Shown here: piece by piece, positions 11,750-26,471 of the stretch
Numbering within the stretch: position 1 is the stretch's first letter
Layout of the letters: each line of letters opens with the position of its first letter
NCBI GenBank assembly: GCA_028554745.1
Contig: JAQOTN010000023.1
Coordinates: 248,001 to 312,000, forward strand
Direction of reading: 5' to 3'
Origin: Blastocrithidia nonstop
Lineage: Eukaryota; Euglenozoa; Kinetoplastea; Trypanosomatida; Trypanosomatidae
DNA length: 64,000 nt
Notes under the pieces: generated by a model
What the model saw: the letters and a program-made list of their open reading frames with translations, nothing else
Told to the model about the DNA's origin: nothing
The model's database searches: none
Translations under genes and position numbers: made by a program

Positions 11750-13706
11750 TAGTTACAATTATACGATGTAAAGTAAAAATATTTGTATTTGTATAATAAA
11801 ATTATTAATTTTGTTTCTACCAAAACTTTTTGTTAAGAATTTGATGCTATAAAATTTTTTAATTTATTTTTTAATTTTTAATACAAATCGAGATAAAAAA
11901 TTTATTATTTTAATAAAAATAAGAATTCTTTTGGCAAATCATCACTGTAAAAGTGATGTATAATTTTATTGTGACAATTTTATATTAACGGGTGTCTAAG
12001 TACAATAAAAATACACTTAAAAAAAATATTTGACTACTTAATTTTTTTTTCTTGTCACACTAACAAATACAAATATTTCATCAATTTTTTGAGGTATATT
12101 TTTTTTCTGGCTTGACAAATTGCAGAACAAAATTATAAATATATGTATATTTTATTGTTGTTATATGCAATGACCTTTCATATGTTGAACGTAAAGGTAA
12201 TGTTGAGTGTATAAAACAGAATTTTTTTGCGTTGAATTTATAACAGCGATATCATTTTTTCAAAAACATTTATAAATTTATTACAAAAACTAAAATGCAA
12301 ACTAATTACGTACTAATTATTATTAATAATTATTTTTTTTAATAGAATTCACAATTTTTGTACTACGTGTATAAAACAGTTAATACGTTTTCGTGTAATC
12401 AATGAACATAAAGAGCACACAAATTCAGTTTCATTCATATTAGTTCAGGCATCAAATATAATTGTAAGTTTGCACTAGATTTATTAAGGTGAAGCTATTT
12501 TGTTTCGTTAATATTATGTATGTATAAAAAATATAAAGGCATAAAAAATCATATTAACAACAGCAAGTTATATATTTCTTCGAAGAAGATTTTGATATTT
12601 AATTTTTATTACTTTGTATAAATGATAATAAAGTTTTGTATAAAGGTTACTTTTTAAGTAGGGTGAATAATTGTACATATGCACATGTGTATAATTTACA
12701 ATATTTTACATCGAAGAATTAACTTTATGAAATAATAGAGATAAATTTAATTAAGGTATATAAAATAATCTTCAAAGTGTATATTTACATTTGTGTATGC
12801 TCATTGTATATCAATACAAAACTTATTATACAAAGATTGAAATTAAGCACTTGTGAATATATTACCGTGCGTGTGTATAATTACTTTGTTGTAAAAATTA
12901 CTTATATATAAAATTAAACCGTCAAATTAATAGAAGAAGTTGTATTTGAGAAATCTCTTCTTCTCGTCTGTGTATGCTTGTATGATTGTAAATATATATC
13001 TTTTTTTTTTGGAAAAAAAAGATTCTATTGCTACTAATATGCATTTATTGTTTATGAAAGAAATAATATCATCAATCTATGGCGTCTATGAAAAAGTTGA
13101 TCTAAATACAACGAATATATCTACGAAATGCAAAAGTTTTATATGTATTTATTATAACAAGTTTAACATATTAATTTACTGAAATATTGTGTAACGTGTT
13201 AACAAATTCAAATACAAAATTAAGTGAATGTGTGTACTATTAAGAAGGCAAAGTAGCGTACGGAGAAACGATTGATAAAGTGAAATAAAATAATAAGAAG
13301 AATAATAAACGTGAAATATTTGAAAAGTAAATAAATGTAAAGACAAGTATTTTCGAATAAAACTTACAGATGCAATAAAATTTGGATTTGTATTAGACTA
13401 GACTAAAATTTAGTTCTTTTAAGGAAAAAATTTACTGTAATAAATAGTTTTGACGAATGTTATAAATGTCTGATTATATTGAAATTTGAGGCTGATGTAA
13501 TTTTTTGCATAACTAATTCAAGTTAAATGATGACATTTGTAAATTATCACCGTAATATTAAATAAATTTACAGAATAAATAAAATGAAAAAATAAAGACA
13601 TTATACTCTAAATAAATTCGTTTTGTTAACAAGTACTTTCTTTTTTATTATAATGTGTTCGAAAAGTTTTGAACACGCAACAGCATAAATATATATAGTA
13701 ATATAT

Positions 13707-13789
<83 letters not shown>

Positions 13790-13793
13790 GAAA
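11750..13793. other. Intergenic, very AT-rich, with a microsatellite
   Basis: About 2 kb at roughly 22% GC, full of A and T runs. It ends in a (GATA)n tract at about 13710-13754 that grades into GA/GAGATA units to 13790. No homologous protein is seen in any frame and no RNA gene is recognised. It lies immediately upstream (on the transcribed strand) of the large coiled-coil gene, so it must contain that gene's splice acceptor. Confidence 0.6.
13710..13790. repeat. (GATA)n / (GA)n microsatellite
   Basis: About 11 consecutive GATA units followed by GA-rich units on the plus strand, lying just beyond the 3' end of the small hypothetical gene at 13.8-14.5 kb. Confidence 0.9.
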
Positions 13794-14516
13794 TTAGATT
13801 AAATGGCACATTTGATTATTTTAGTCTATTTTACTTATCCGATGTTATTCTACTAGAATTGTTGCTGCGTATAAGGCAGCTAGTGAACGTCTGCGCTTGC
13901 TTATCATACAGAACTTAATACTTGTAGTATTACATGGTCTTGACACTTCAACAAATCGCTAGAGTCGTTGACGAGCGATGAAATAGTAAATATTGTTATT
14001 TGAGCCCGCTAGGCAATTCTTTTGACTTGTCGTATTAGCTTTTATTGCATTTATTTATTAGTGTGATAATAATTGACATTTGTTATCTCTAGTATTTACT
14101 ATTTACTTTCCAACACTACGCTTTTAGAATTTCTGTGTAATATCACGCATATTAGTATACTTTATGTTATCACCTTGAGCTGCACTTTCTTATAACCTGT
14201 TTCTGAAAATAACATGAATATCGTTAGTAGGTCTCTCTTTTTTCATACTAATGTGTGATTTTGACCTAACACACTTCGTTTATGCTATATTAGTATCTGT
14301 TGCACAACAAACATTTTTGATTATATTACTTTTATAAGTCGTAAATTAGTAGTTGTCGAGTGTATTTTCGTCAATAATTGACAATACTCCAGTATAATTA
14401 TTGTGACACACTTGTAATGGTGAGCACGAACGCATACGCTATAGATTTTTAGTGATGTAAACGTCATTATATATCTTCTATACACCTTACAATTTATTAA
14501 ATAAATTTTGATTCAT
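13794..14516 (-). CDS. Hypothetical protein, about 240 residues
   Basis: A patch of higher GC (about 33%) between two AT-rich gaps. One minus-strand frame runs from MNQNLFNKLEGVEKIYND to a UAA at 13794, with segments such as NRLEESAAQGDNIKYTNM, MRDITQKFEKRSVGKEIV and YFIARQRLERFVEVSRPC. It contains several UAA/UAG (Glu) codons. I do not recognise a family. The other two frames also read through, so the frame choice rests on charged, helix-like composition and a sensible start. The stop could also be the UAA at 13821. It may have been displaced from one gene by long gaps on both sides, but its strand fits the cluster. Confidence 0.42.
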
Positions 14517-14756
14517 TATGATAAATTAAATTAATTGCAATAATTTTTACAGGCTAGTAATTATATACACTCTATTATAGATTCAAAATACTAACTAATT
14601 TTTTTTTAAAAAATAAATAAAACCTTTTGTTCTTTATTGTACTGTATATTCTAATCCCAATATTGTCGTTGAGTAACAAAATTTTTCAATACAAATTTCA
14701 GGTGATATTTCCTTCTTATAAATATATGTGAGTGTGTGTGTATTTCGTCTATGGAG

Positions 14757-14808
<52 letters not shown>

Positions 14809-17296
14809 AGCGATTTGTCGTTGAAAGAGAAAGCTTCTTCAATGATATCGATTATTACTTGAAGTTAATATGATATACGAATTAGTAGATTAACAAAAAA
14901 TAATAAAAGTGCAAAGTAAATTTTTTGTGCGAAAATAATTTTGTGTAAATCGAAATGTGAATGACCGAATGGTGAAATAAACAAAATTTAAAGAATATTC
15001 GCAAAGTGTCTTATCTTTATTATTGTGCTAATTTTTTTTAATTTATTCAATCTACTGTAAACGGGAAAAATGTCTGATAACTATTTTTTTAAAATTGTCA
15101 AAATAAGCCGATCTGTAATTAAATTATTACATTAAATTTAAAATAAAGGGGTAAAAAATAAAGATATAAAAGTTAACGGAGCATCAAACTATATAAAAAT
15201 AAAGCTCTTAATATATTAGGTTTCGTTGAGAAGAAAACTTTCAAGTAAACATTACATTTTTTTACAATAATTAATACACATTTATACTTTTATAAACAAT
15301 TTTTTTTCAGAAGACACTTTATAAAATCTGTAGTAACTAGTTTCAAGTGGTATTTATTCTCTAAAATAAATAATAGTGTACATAAAAAACAATAGGTGAA
15401 AACATACTTTATATAAAATATTTATTTTAAAAAAATAAAATATTATATATTAAACATGATTATCTTTTTTTTTTTACTCAGAATGTGAAAAGTGTACTGT
15501 AGTAAACATTTGAATGATTGTACGTGTAAACTCGATGATTTGTATATATTTAAAAAAAAGAAGTTGAGTTTTGCACTAGAAAAGAAAAGACTATATTGTT
15601 ATTTACTGACATGTCAATTGTAACTCAATTCATCTTTGTTGTGTTTAGCTTTATACATTAGCAAACGTAATTATTTAATTTACCAAGCACAAACTGTGAT
15701 TTATAATATAAAAAATTCCCCCCCCTTGAAAAAAAGGGCATAAAGGAAAAAAAAGGGTAATTTGTAGATTTATAACCGGTGAAGGATGCATGGGTAAATA
15801 CCTAAAGTCGATAATCATCAACAGCAAAAAAAAATTACCGTATGTAAAATATTAAGTTAATTGAAACGCGTTTTGACAAAAAACAAAGTAATTATTGTTC
15901 ATTTTTATGTTATTGTAAAAAATGATAATTTGTAACAATAAGTTGATATGAAATCACTGTTCTAAACAATTTCTTTGAGATTATGATATACAATGTTTGG
16001 AATATATATTTATATTTATCAAGTCTAAATTTTTAAAACAATGTTCATAAGACCTTAATTATTTTAAAAAAAAAAAAAATTTTATTTTTAATTTTTTCGT
16101 GAAGTAGAAACAGTCACCTGTAGAAAAAAAATGTTGTCGAGTAGATTCAAATTGCTGAACTTTGATATTGATGACTATGCAGTAAAACATATAACTAAAT
16201 ACTTATATTTTTATATCAAGTATAATCTACTTCATTATCCTGATAAATTTACACAAAAACGAGTATTTTTGCAAAAAAATTTCGATACTCGTTGACAAAT
16301 TATTGATATAATTTGCTTTGCGAGAAAGCTAATGTAACAATATAACAGTTATGTTAATAACATATTCAGAAGTAATATAAATTAAATATATAGTTTCATG
16401 TACATTTCAATATATAGTTAGTAAAAATATGATAATTATTATTGAAAAAACGATATCGTTTTTTTTAAATAAATAAAATTTTACACTTGTCAAGAATATC
16501 TTTTTCACAGCAATCAAAAGTTTGTTTATTTTTCAATTTGATTCCGTGTGATATAATTAATTTGCAAAAAAAAGGAAAACAAATGTGAAGGGTAGTCGTG
16601 AAGAACAGAAGAAAAAGGGAACTGATATATAAAAAAAGAAAAAAAAACTTGTATATATGATTTTATATAAAACTTGAAAACTCAGTTGAAAAAACAAAAT
16701 AAGGTACAACTATAGAAAGAAAATATACATATATATGTTTGTATATAAATGAAACAATTAACTAAATGACATATATGTTGATTTACTTAAAATAATATCA
16801 TTTACACAAGTGACGAGTTAAATTCACTTAATTCAATGCATATTTTTGTAGAATGTGTTACTTTATTTTGCTTTTATTTCATAGAAAACAATTTATTTGA
16901 ATTGATGTAATTAATAGTTTCGTCTTTGTACAGAGTTTGATGTAACTATAATTAGAACAATCATCAATTTTATTTATTTTTTTTAACAATTATGATTGGT
17001 ATAATGTATTGTTTATTTAATAGTGTATAGAAATTGTTTGATGTAACTAATAAAACACAAATCTAATAACAACAAATTGTAGACGCTGGTGACAATTATT
17101 ATTGATAAAAACTTTAAAGTTTCTCTGAATGTTATTTTAACGTTAACGCAGCACTTTAAAGAAGAAAAAAGGTGTTATAACACATTATTGAAGTATGTTA
17201 GGTGGATCGATTGATATTAACCTTTTAAAAAATATAATTGAACAGTTGATTTGTGTTTTTTTTGTTTTTGTATTTGAGTGAATAAATTATACATTT
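14517..17296. other. Intergenic, very AT-rich
   Basis: About 2.8 kb of AT-rich DNA. It contains an (AT)n tract at 14759-14804, several poly-A and poly-T runs, and a run of 8 C at 15718-15725. I see no protein homology and no RNA gene. Confidence 0.6.
14759..14804. repeat. (AT)n microsatellite
   Basis: A perfect dinucleotide run of about 23 AT units in intergenic DNA. Shorter AT runs recur elsewhere in gaps, for example near 30029, 41829 and 52831. Confidence 0.9.
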
Positions 17297-18325
17297 TTAA
17301 ATAATTCACATATTATTCAGTAACTACCTGGCAACTTGAACAGAAACTAAATTCCTTGATTTCGAAACTTTGATTAGCTAATTAGAACTCTTCAATTTTT
17401 CCTTATCGCCAACGACTACGTATGTATTGTCAAAATTTGAGCAGTTGCTCTCAGCATATCTTTCAAGGCGTTTAATTACGGTAAATATTTTACTGAAAGC
17501 TTTATCGTGTTTAGTTTCATCACTTTCGATATTATCAGCTTTATCCCTTTGAAAGCAGGTTTATTTGTCATAATTACATTAAGTGTGCACACTTGCCTAA
17601 GAAAGACGTGCTTTATTATTTGTGGTTCAATCGATAGCAGCAGATTTTCTATTACCTTATTGATTATGTTGGTAATATTACTAGAATAGTTCAACGTTTC
17701 TTTAGTTATTATATTCAAATAAACCATCGTCATCAACACCATTAACTTTATTCGTCATTTATTCGAATAAGCACTTCTCTACTTGCTGACTATTTTCTTG
17801 GCAATACATAAATAAATTTTGGCCGTGCAAGGAAAATCGTTGCCTCCAGTACGCAAAATTTAAACCATTTTAAATTTAAGCATAAGAATTTGTAGTTACA
17901 GCATCATTATCTGTAAATAATGAACGACTTAGTCCTTCACAACTATGTGTTTTACACTTTTATTCATTATGATAAGATTAATGCAATTTTACTTGGCGAA
18001 GTGTCTAATGAAAAGGCTGTAAGTGTATTTATTCAATATTTGCATCATTATCCTTGTCAAGTGCTTTGCTACGGTACATCATTTCCTTTTTATCATAACA
18101 TGATTTACCAAGACAGGTACAACATTCTACCACATATTATGGATTGACCAAATTTTTTGTAGAGGGTGATAGTTGTATTTTAGGTGGTGTTGGTGGTGGT
18201 AGTGATGATGGTGATGGTGATTACTTTCGTCGTTGTTACACTAAGGATTGTAGTTTTTCTTATGGCATTTATCACTGCTATTGTAAAATAGGTTATTATT
18301 ACAAATGGCTATCTGTACAGTACAT
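17297..18325 (-). CDS. Hypothetical protein, about 342 residues
   Basis: One minus-strand frame from MYCTDSHLEEEPILQEQWEM to NNMWII and a UAA at 17297-17299. Segments include a Ser/Pro stretch (SPSPSSLPPPTPP) near residue 40, FAYWRQRFSLHGQNLFMYC in the middle, VDDDGLFEYNNE, and a C-terminal part with SKIFTVIKRLERYAES and TYVVVGDKEKLKSS. Acidic residues are often encoded by UAR. No family is recognised. Local GC is higher than in the flanking gaps and the composition differs clearly from the other two frames. The stop is chosen as the first UAA after the charged C-terminal part, and AT content rises sharply after it. Confidence 0.5.
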
Positions 18326-21300
18326 TCGTTTATTTATATAGATATATAGATATTCTTAGTTTTGAAACAAGTTTACAGATTTAAAGTTATATTAACACTC
18401 ACAAATGTTTTCGTTTGTGATAAAAATAAAACAACGAAATTCTAGTAAAGAAATAATCCTGTAAAAATATTTTATAAAATAATAATGTATTTTTGTGAAC
18501 GCAAAGCAATTGTACTTAGCTACTTTATATAAGTAGTTGTGTTTGTAAACTAAGATATAAATAATGTACAAATAGTGACTTTTTTTTCTTAAATTATTCA
18601 GAAATAAATTAGATAAAATCTATAAGATAAATCATACAATACAAACTAATATTGTTTGGTCCTACCCGGCCTTAAAAACTTTTTTTTTATAAATAAACTA
18701 TATATAATTAAAAAAAAGTTGTAGTTGATGTGTGTTTTTGAGTTGTGTTGTTAGCAGAGTCCTTAATTATTAATAGAATATACAATTGTAATCGATACAG
18801 CTATCTAAACTAGTAATGCCTATAAGATATAATAATGTGTAACAAAGTTAGAGAATGAGATGATAATATAATTTTTTTAAAAAATTAATTTTGCGAAGAT
18901 AAACGTTGATAGCTTTTGTACTGGTAAACTGTTACGAAAACAAGGGTGTAGAAAAACATTGTGTTTGACAGCGTGTAACAAAAAAACACTGAAGTGAAGA
19001 AATGTACAATGTCAAAATCTTTTTTAAAATATATTTTAGCGGCTTGTGTACAGAAAAACATAAAATAAATCTTTTTTATAAATTAATACTATTAAGTAAA
19101 TAATAATAATAATAATAATAGACAAAGGGAAAAAAAATTTTATAAAAACGTATTTGTCATTAACATTACAGAAAATTAAACTAAAAAATTTCGTATAAAT
19201 AATATTTTATTGCGTCAGCAAAAATTTTATAATACACACATCAGGCAAAATAAAGCAAATATCCTTCAAGTCATCTTCAATGTTCAAAGTTTTAATATAT
19301 CGTAAAAAATAGCTATAATTTGAAAAAAAAACATCCATAATTGTCGCATTTGAAGCAAAAGAAAAATATGTAGAGATTCTATTTTTAGCATACATTTTTT
19401 TTCCTATCTACATATAGTCTAAAATACACTGTGAAAATCTTCGTTTGGAAATATTAGTGGTGTCAAGATGGGGGTTTTTTTAATACTCTTAAATAATATG
19501 TAAAGGTCAATAATATATATAATACTTACAATGAAGAATTTCTTGTCAATAGTAACATATAATCAAGAAAGAAAGAAATAGATTTTTTTAGAAAAATTTA
19601 TATTAATAAAACATGTTAATAATATTTATATATATATATATATATATATACATATATATTTATGCAAATTGGCAATCTCATAAATAATAATTTTTTTAAA
19701 ATTACATCGTTAAAAATTATTCTTTTCACATCATAAAAAAATTTAAATTTACTACAATTTTTTGTACATCACGGTAACGCAGAGAAACAGGTTTAGAAAA
19801 TAAATTTCTTAGATTTATTTCGAGATAATTGTAACTTTTAGACAAAACTATTATGAAAATGTAACAAACCACAAAAAAAATAAAAATTAATCTGTTGTTA
19901 TTTTTAAATTTATAAGTATATACATTTGTGTGTCTGAAGTTTACTAATATACATACACAGGAAAAAATAGTAAGCTAGAAAAAAAAAAACGTGTACAACG
20001 CATTATAAACAATAAATATATTTACACATTACCTTTTCTTCTTTCTCTTTATTTTCTCATTTGTAACTATCATTCAAGTAGCATATTTATCATTATGTAA
20101 TAAACATTCTTCAGCAAATAAAAATAACAAACAATGTTATATTTGTTTACCTCTTTTTGAGTAATGTGATGTTTAACTACTTTAATAACAGAAAAGGTCT
20201 AATACATATTTGTTCATAACAATAATATAAAATATTACAAAAAATTGATTGAGATAAAAAGTATAGAGGGTGAATTATGAAAGACTGTTAAAAAAGCTGA
20301 TTAGAAAGATAGAGGGAGAGAGAGAAAGAGAAAGAAGATAAGAACGTACATAAATTACCTTTTATATACACTTATAGAGTAATGAAAACCATACTTTTCT
20401 TATGAGAGCTATATAGATGCATATTGTATATATATATATGCATTACGTTACACTAACCCAGCAAAAAAATTAAATTCTATATAAATACCATAAATATAAC
20501 ATTCACACCTACAAAGAAAAAAATGATAGAGAACAAGCGTTTTGTCATATACAGAATAAATTTATAAAAGCACAAAATCAAGTGTTGTTGAGTCAATATA
20601 CAAGAAAAGTTGTACGTTAATTGTTTCTTCTTTTGTAATAATAAAGCATGATTTTACAGTGTAAATACACAGGAGTTGTACATGTTTCACTATTATCTAT
20701 TTTGATTTTCATCTACAGTTACGTAATCCTTTCACAGATTATACACGGATCGCTTTAAAGCAAATTATAATAGTATTTTCACATAATCGACACTAATTAA
20801 AAATTAAAGAAAGTTAACAAATAAATGTCGTTTTTATTTTAAAATGCTTTAAAATAGTTTAACTATTTGTAAGAAATTACAAAATGAACGTATGTTTATT
20901 GTAAAGAACATGCAAAAATTTTTAATGTTTACATGAATTGTGGAAACAAATAAAAAGTTGATTTAATAAATAAACAAACAAATAAGAGCATATAGAGGTA
21001 GGTATAAACGCAACATTTTTACTTAAAAAATACTAATAAAATTACGTGTATATTGATGTATGTGGTTCAGAATTTTTTTTATGATATAGATTAACGGGGT
21101 TATTAATACAAGCACCACATTTTCATATTGAAATATGTTTCAAGATAAGAGATATTAAAGCAAGTTGTGAAAGTGTTTCGTCAAAGACAATGATTGATGT
21201 ATATTTAAAAAAATGCAATACGCAAAACGCAAAACACTATTAATGCAACTTACACATATACAATTAATGTATATATTCAAATATAGATATGTGTTGAGTT

Positions 21301-22728
21301 GATTGAGGTGTATGGTAAAATTACAAGAACAGATCAGTGTGAGTATAATGTGTATAGCAAGTGATGGAGGAAAAAAAAAGAAGTGAGATGAATATACAAC
21401 GTATGAACGCAATGTTGAGATAATAGTATAGAAGTATACAAAATGTAATACCAGTGAAATTTGCGGTGCTCGTTGCATTAGTATAATTATATATATATAT
21501 ATTTATGTGTAAATTGTTTATAAATAGAAAATGATAACAACATCTGTAACCTCATAAATTCATTGCAGTTTTTATTTTGATGTTAATAAAAGCACTTGTT
21601 TTTACTTTCATGTGTATACAAAAGTACATGAACGAACAGAATTTTAATCATATTAAGGATGTTTATTAGTTCTATCATAAAACTTAAACCCTTTGTTTCG
21701 TAACAATGATAAAAAATAAGAGGTGGCACGGGGAAAGTTTTGTTTATGTGTATGAATGTTATCAGGTAGTTGTATTATTATTGTATATAAATATTTATGT
21801 GATTGTGTATGTATGTGAATAACGACGTGTATAGAATACTGGCAAAAAAAAGAACTAAATGATGATGTTATATACAAATGTGACAAAATAATATTTATAA
21901 GGCTATACATTTGTTAATTTTTTTTTATATTTTTTGCGGCATATCTTTGAATTATTTAAAATAATTTTTTCGTTTTATTGACATATATATATATATAGTA
22001 CGAGCGATTATTTAATTCATAAAAATATAAAAATTTTTTTTATTCAATTCATCAACGTAAAGAAATTTTTTTGTTTGATTTATTATATTACTTACAAATT
22101 TGATCAATGTGAATTTACTTAGTCATAAATTATTTTTAAAAAAAAAAATAGAAACAACATATGTATTCATCGAATTGCAACCGAAATAATATCTATGTTC
22201 AAAGAATGACATTATTAGCTAATATACTTTACAATTTATTAACATTTTTCAATATCGTTTACACAGTCATTAAAATACTACTATTTATTTTAACAGATTT
22301 TCGTGTGTATGGGCTTTTTACCTTAAAAAAAAGCAGACAGCTAAATATATTTTAGGGTAGTTGTCAATAGGTTGAGGAAGAAAATAAATAACTATTTGTG
22401 AGAGTGAACGCGGTGTATGAAAGAACAGCAGTTTACAAAAAGAGGAAAAGTAATTTACAATTACTAACATTTAATATTGATTAACATTACATTTTGCAGT
22501 TAATCTTAAATATATTTATTTTTTTTTTAAATTATCTCTATTCGCAAGTGAGGAAAAAAGGGTGATAACAACCTAAAGAAACAAAAATAAAACAAATTAA
22601 TAATTTATTATTATTTACATTGTAGTTGAGATTACTTAAGCTGATTACATTTAACGCTTGCATACTGATAGTTTTATACATAACAATTTTTACATCAATA
22701 ATTTGATTGATGTTTATTTTATTCTAAA
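18326..22728. other. Long AT-rich gap, coding status unresolved
   Basis: About 4.4 kb, the largest gap. Most lines are 20-25% GC, but parts of 20.2-21.8 kb reach about 30%. Two standard-code minus-strand ORFs (21155-21478 and 21653-21910) share a frame and encode hydrophobic sequence. If all stops are sense, that frame can be extended down to 18.3 kb, but control frames in the same DNA look equally protein-like, so I do not call a gene. The gap also has short AT repeats (19620-19651) and an (AAT)n run near 19100-19120. Confidence 0.5.
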
Positions 22729-23379
22729 TTAATTGCAAGTGTTGACATCTTTAATTGCGTTTGTAAGTCAAACGTTGTTACCATTACTGCTATTAGCACT
22801 GTCATCACTGCCAATTTTATAGCTTACATTGCCATCATCTTCATCACTATCACAGGTGTCTTGCTTTTGTAAAACGTGATTACTGTATTCAATTCCAGCC
22901 ATCGTCGTTTCAGCATGTGCACGATCTAACATAATCTATACAGCATCTTATGCAGCTCTACTCCTTTCACGCGCTATTGAATTTGATCGAGATGACTTAG
23001 TCGAAACTGGAGTGTTTTCAGCAGCTCGTTCAAGACGACTTCGAGGTGTGTGTAGGGGTGTAACAGACGATTACACTTTCTCTACAATTTCAAAGTGTGG
23101 TTTCTACGTAGTAGAATATGTGTTGTGTCCATTTGACAAGATAGGTTTTGGCATTTTTGTACAGTTAATTATTTATTAATGCATGTTATCACTTTAAGTG
23201 TTAATCTAATCACTGTTGTGTTCGTAATTTTCATCGTTATTAACTCGTTAGCTAAAAAATTGAGGTTAGTATACCTCAATGTTAGAAGATTATTGTTACT
23301 CTGTACAAAATTGATATGGCTCTGGTACACCTTCAAATTGCTTGTGTAACTCATTATGATTATTATGCTAGTAATGCAT
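22729..23379 (-). CDS. Hypothetical acidic protein, about 216 residues
   Basis: A minus-strand frame from MHYEHNNHNELHKQFEG to a UAA at 22729-22731. Segments include VPEPYQFCTEEQESSN, a Thr/Pro region (SSVTPLHTPRSRLERAAEN), a helical stretch SRAAEDAVEIMLDRAHAETT and an acidic tail DTCDSDEDDGNVSYKIGSDD. The acidic tail and the basic SRSNSIARERSR patch give strong frame-specific composition. Not recognised. The gene lies on the same strand as its neighbours and is isolated by AT-rich gaps. A later Met at 23154 would give a 141-residue product, but the upstream part reads well in the same frame. Confidence 0.55.
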
Positions 23380-26300
23380 TCTCTTCTTTACTTTTCGCAA
23401 GCGCAGCAATATTTTTTCCTTTTTTGCAAAAACTGTCGTCGATAAATATATTTACAATTAGCAGATTATTATCAATTAGTTAATTCTTTTCAACACTGTT
23501 TGTAAGTTTTTCTTCAAAAAAAACACTATTCACAAGTAAAGATTGATAACAGTAGTTATAGCAATATGAATAATAAATATTTTGTAAGATGAAGAAATTT
23601 TTTTTTAAAAAAAAAGCAAAAATAGATTCTGTAATTTTTTTTAACCACGTGATAAATAAAAATTGATCAGCTTGAAGTAAACGTATCTCAATCAAAGAAA
23701 ACGAAAAGGAGGAAGTCTATTACTTTAGTTTACTTTTAAAAAAAATGATTAAAGTAGGAAAAAAAAATAAGTTAATTAATAATATTTTTATTTAGAGGTA
23801 TTATATTTAATGTTAATGCAAAAGCAGAGTTTTTTGTCGTATTGAGTTTTAAAGCAATGTTCAACAAAATTCAGAACATGACAGGTTTCTTATATAAACA
23901 TCGTAAATTTTGATTATTATCAATTATTTATTTATTAAAGATGAAATGTCACATCACAACAACAAAATAATTTTCACACAATTAAAGGTGCTATGAGAAA
24001 GAAGAGAGAGACGGCTAAAAAAAAAAGTTGTTAGCGTTATTATACTATAACGTGAATGTATAAAATGTCAAATGTGAAGCAAAACACACTATAGTCTACC
24101 GAATAAAATTTTCTATAATGTTAAATTAACTAGAGCAATGTGCATAATCAATAGAAGTACAAAAGTCAATGTCCCATCGAATCGTGTTTGAAACAGTAAT
24201 ATGTATAAATTAAGTTTATTTTTTTGTTTTTGGGAAATATGTTACTCTTTGCGTGCATGATTTTAAATAAATATAGTTAAAAATAATTTAGTAGTTGTGG
24301 TAATACATATCAGAAATAATATAAAATATTTTTTTTAAATGCTACACAAAATAGCACACATCAAATAGAACAGTCCGTGTATAAATTGAAAAAGAAAAAA
24401 AACAAAAAATTTACGACTACTGATATACTACTGTCATAAAGAAGGGAAAAAATGTATATATATCAATACTTGAAAATTTGAATATAAAAAAAATAAATGT
24501 ACTTTTCCTCGTTAGGTAAGATAGTTTCTTACGCAACTGTGTATTTTGTTTTGTCAAATATTTGTGCGTGAACTGTAAAATAAGTATTACCCACAAGAAG
24601 TTAGTTAAAATATGAACAAATTTGAGTATGTGTCAATGTTAATTGATAATAATAATTTACCGGTGGCAAACATTTTTACAAAAATGTCAACTAGCTTACA
24701 TTATTTTTCATTCCTTGTTATTTAGAGTTTCAAGCATCACCAAGTAATATCGACAAAAAAAAAACTGTGGAAAGTAGCAGGACAATTTTTAAAAAAAGAA
24801 ATGTGCGTTTTAATTAAGATTGATTGTTTGATAAATAATATAGTTTAAATAATCAATGCGCTTAATCAGTGTTTAAGGACACACAAACATTACTAACTTC
24901 AACAAGACGTGAAATAAATATTTTATTTTGACCGCTCAGATAATGTAAAATCACAAATTTAATACATATGTATTCATTTACATATTTTATGTAATACCTA
25001 ACGATGCATAATAATTTAATTCGAGTCAAGAAAGAAAACTTTTGTTACTTGCATTAATATATTGTATTTTTTTTAATTTAAGTCTAAATAAAGAGTTTAA
25101 ATAGTAAACAGTGTTGATACTGCCCTTATAAATATATTTATTACGTAAAATTTTTGAAAATGTAATTTCGAAATTATGTAGCAAATGTGGAAGCACGCTA
25201 ATTTTTTTTATATACTAACAACTTTTTTTTTACGTTAAATTACATGTCACTAAAATTTCATCAGAGTTCATTTTTCTTTTTCGTTATTATAGAGTGGAAA
25301 AAAAAGGCAATTATCAAAAGCAAATGGTTAAAATAACTGTAATTATGTATATGTTTTGTAAGCGCAATATTGTAAAATATAAAAAAAGTCACAGTAAATT
25401 GATCAGAAAGACAAAGAGGGTGTCTATACAAAGTATATTTATCAGTAATGAGTAATTTTTTTTAAAAAGATAAAGAAAATATTACTATTTAATAATTATA
25501 GTGACAATAGAGTAAATGAAAATACTAGTCGAAATGAGAGAGAGATAGAGAGAGAGAGAGAATATATAAATTTATTTGTAATAGGTGTCATGGTATGGTG
25601 AAGAAAAAAGTAAATGTATACAAATGAAATAGGTACAGGTTATGTGAAAAGGTTAGCATGAACGTCGTGTTGTTGTAAATTATTCCTCTATGTATAAATA
25701 CTGATACAAATAACTTTAACTGTGATCACGTAAAAAGTTAATAATGAAATCAAATAAGTAAATTTAAAAAAACGAGTGCTTGAATATAGATGTTAATGTT
25801 AGTATTCTTTAAATGATTTATTTATTGTTAGCATGTACATCGATACTTATTTTTAAATATTAAGAAATTCCAAAAAAACGGTACTCTTTTTCTCATAACA
25901 AATCTAATTATATGTTAGTTAAATTACTTTTATCACTTATAACGAATTGATTCTAACATGTTGATACTACATCATAATAACATTCTTTTTCCATATACAA
26001 GTAATATTATTGATTACAGAATATATTTTAAATCAACTAATATCAACGTGGCAAGACATAAAGGCCAATGATAAAAAAAAAAAATTTAATAAATATGATG
26101 AGGTGCAAATTTGCTACGAAGACTAAATGTAAGTAAGTAGATGTTTCAGCACATGTTTTCAGAAATTATATTTTGAAAACAAATCATAAAAAATTTCAAT
26201 CAAGATAATTCAATATCAACAGATCATATTTATAATATTTTGAAGGAAAAAAAAAGTTCATATCTGTTATCTGTTCTACTTATACGCGATATACATATTA

Positions 26301-26471
26301 GTCAATATGCTTATGAATTTTATTAATTGCAAATGACATAAATAAATATATACATATATATATATATATGTTAGAAAGTAAATAATTAATCAAATTTATT
26401 AATTTTTTGATAGTAAACAAATGTATTTATTTCAATGAAATTTTTATCAGTTACTTCACTCATTTTCACGA
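23380..26471. other. Intergenic, very AT-rich
   Basis: About 3.1 kb at roughly 22% GC with many homopolymer runs and a GA-rich stretch near 25535-25560. I see no protein homology, no tRNA-like element and no long repeat. Confidence 0.6.

Noticed and set aside
18326-21910. A single giant minus-strand membrane protein gene through 18.3-21.9 kb
   Set aside because: The frame reads through without interruption, but so do control frames of the same DNA; there is no homology, and long A/T runs argue for non-coding sequence.
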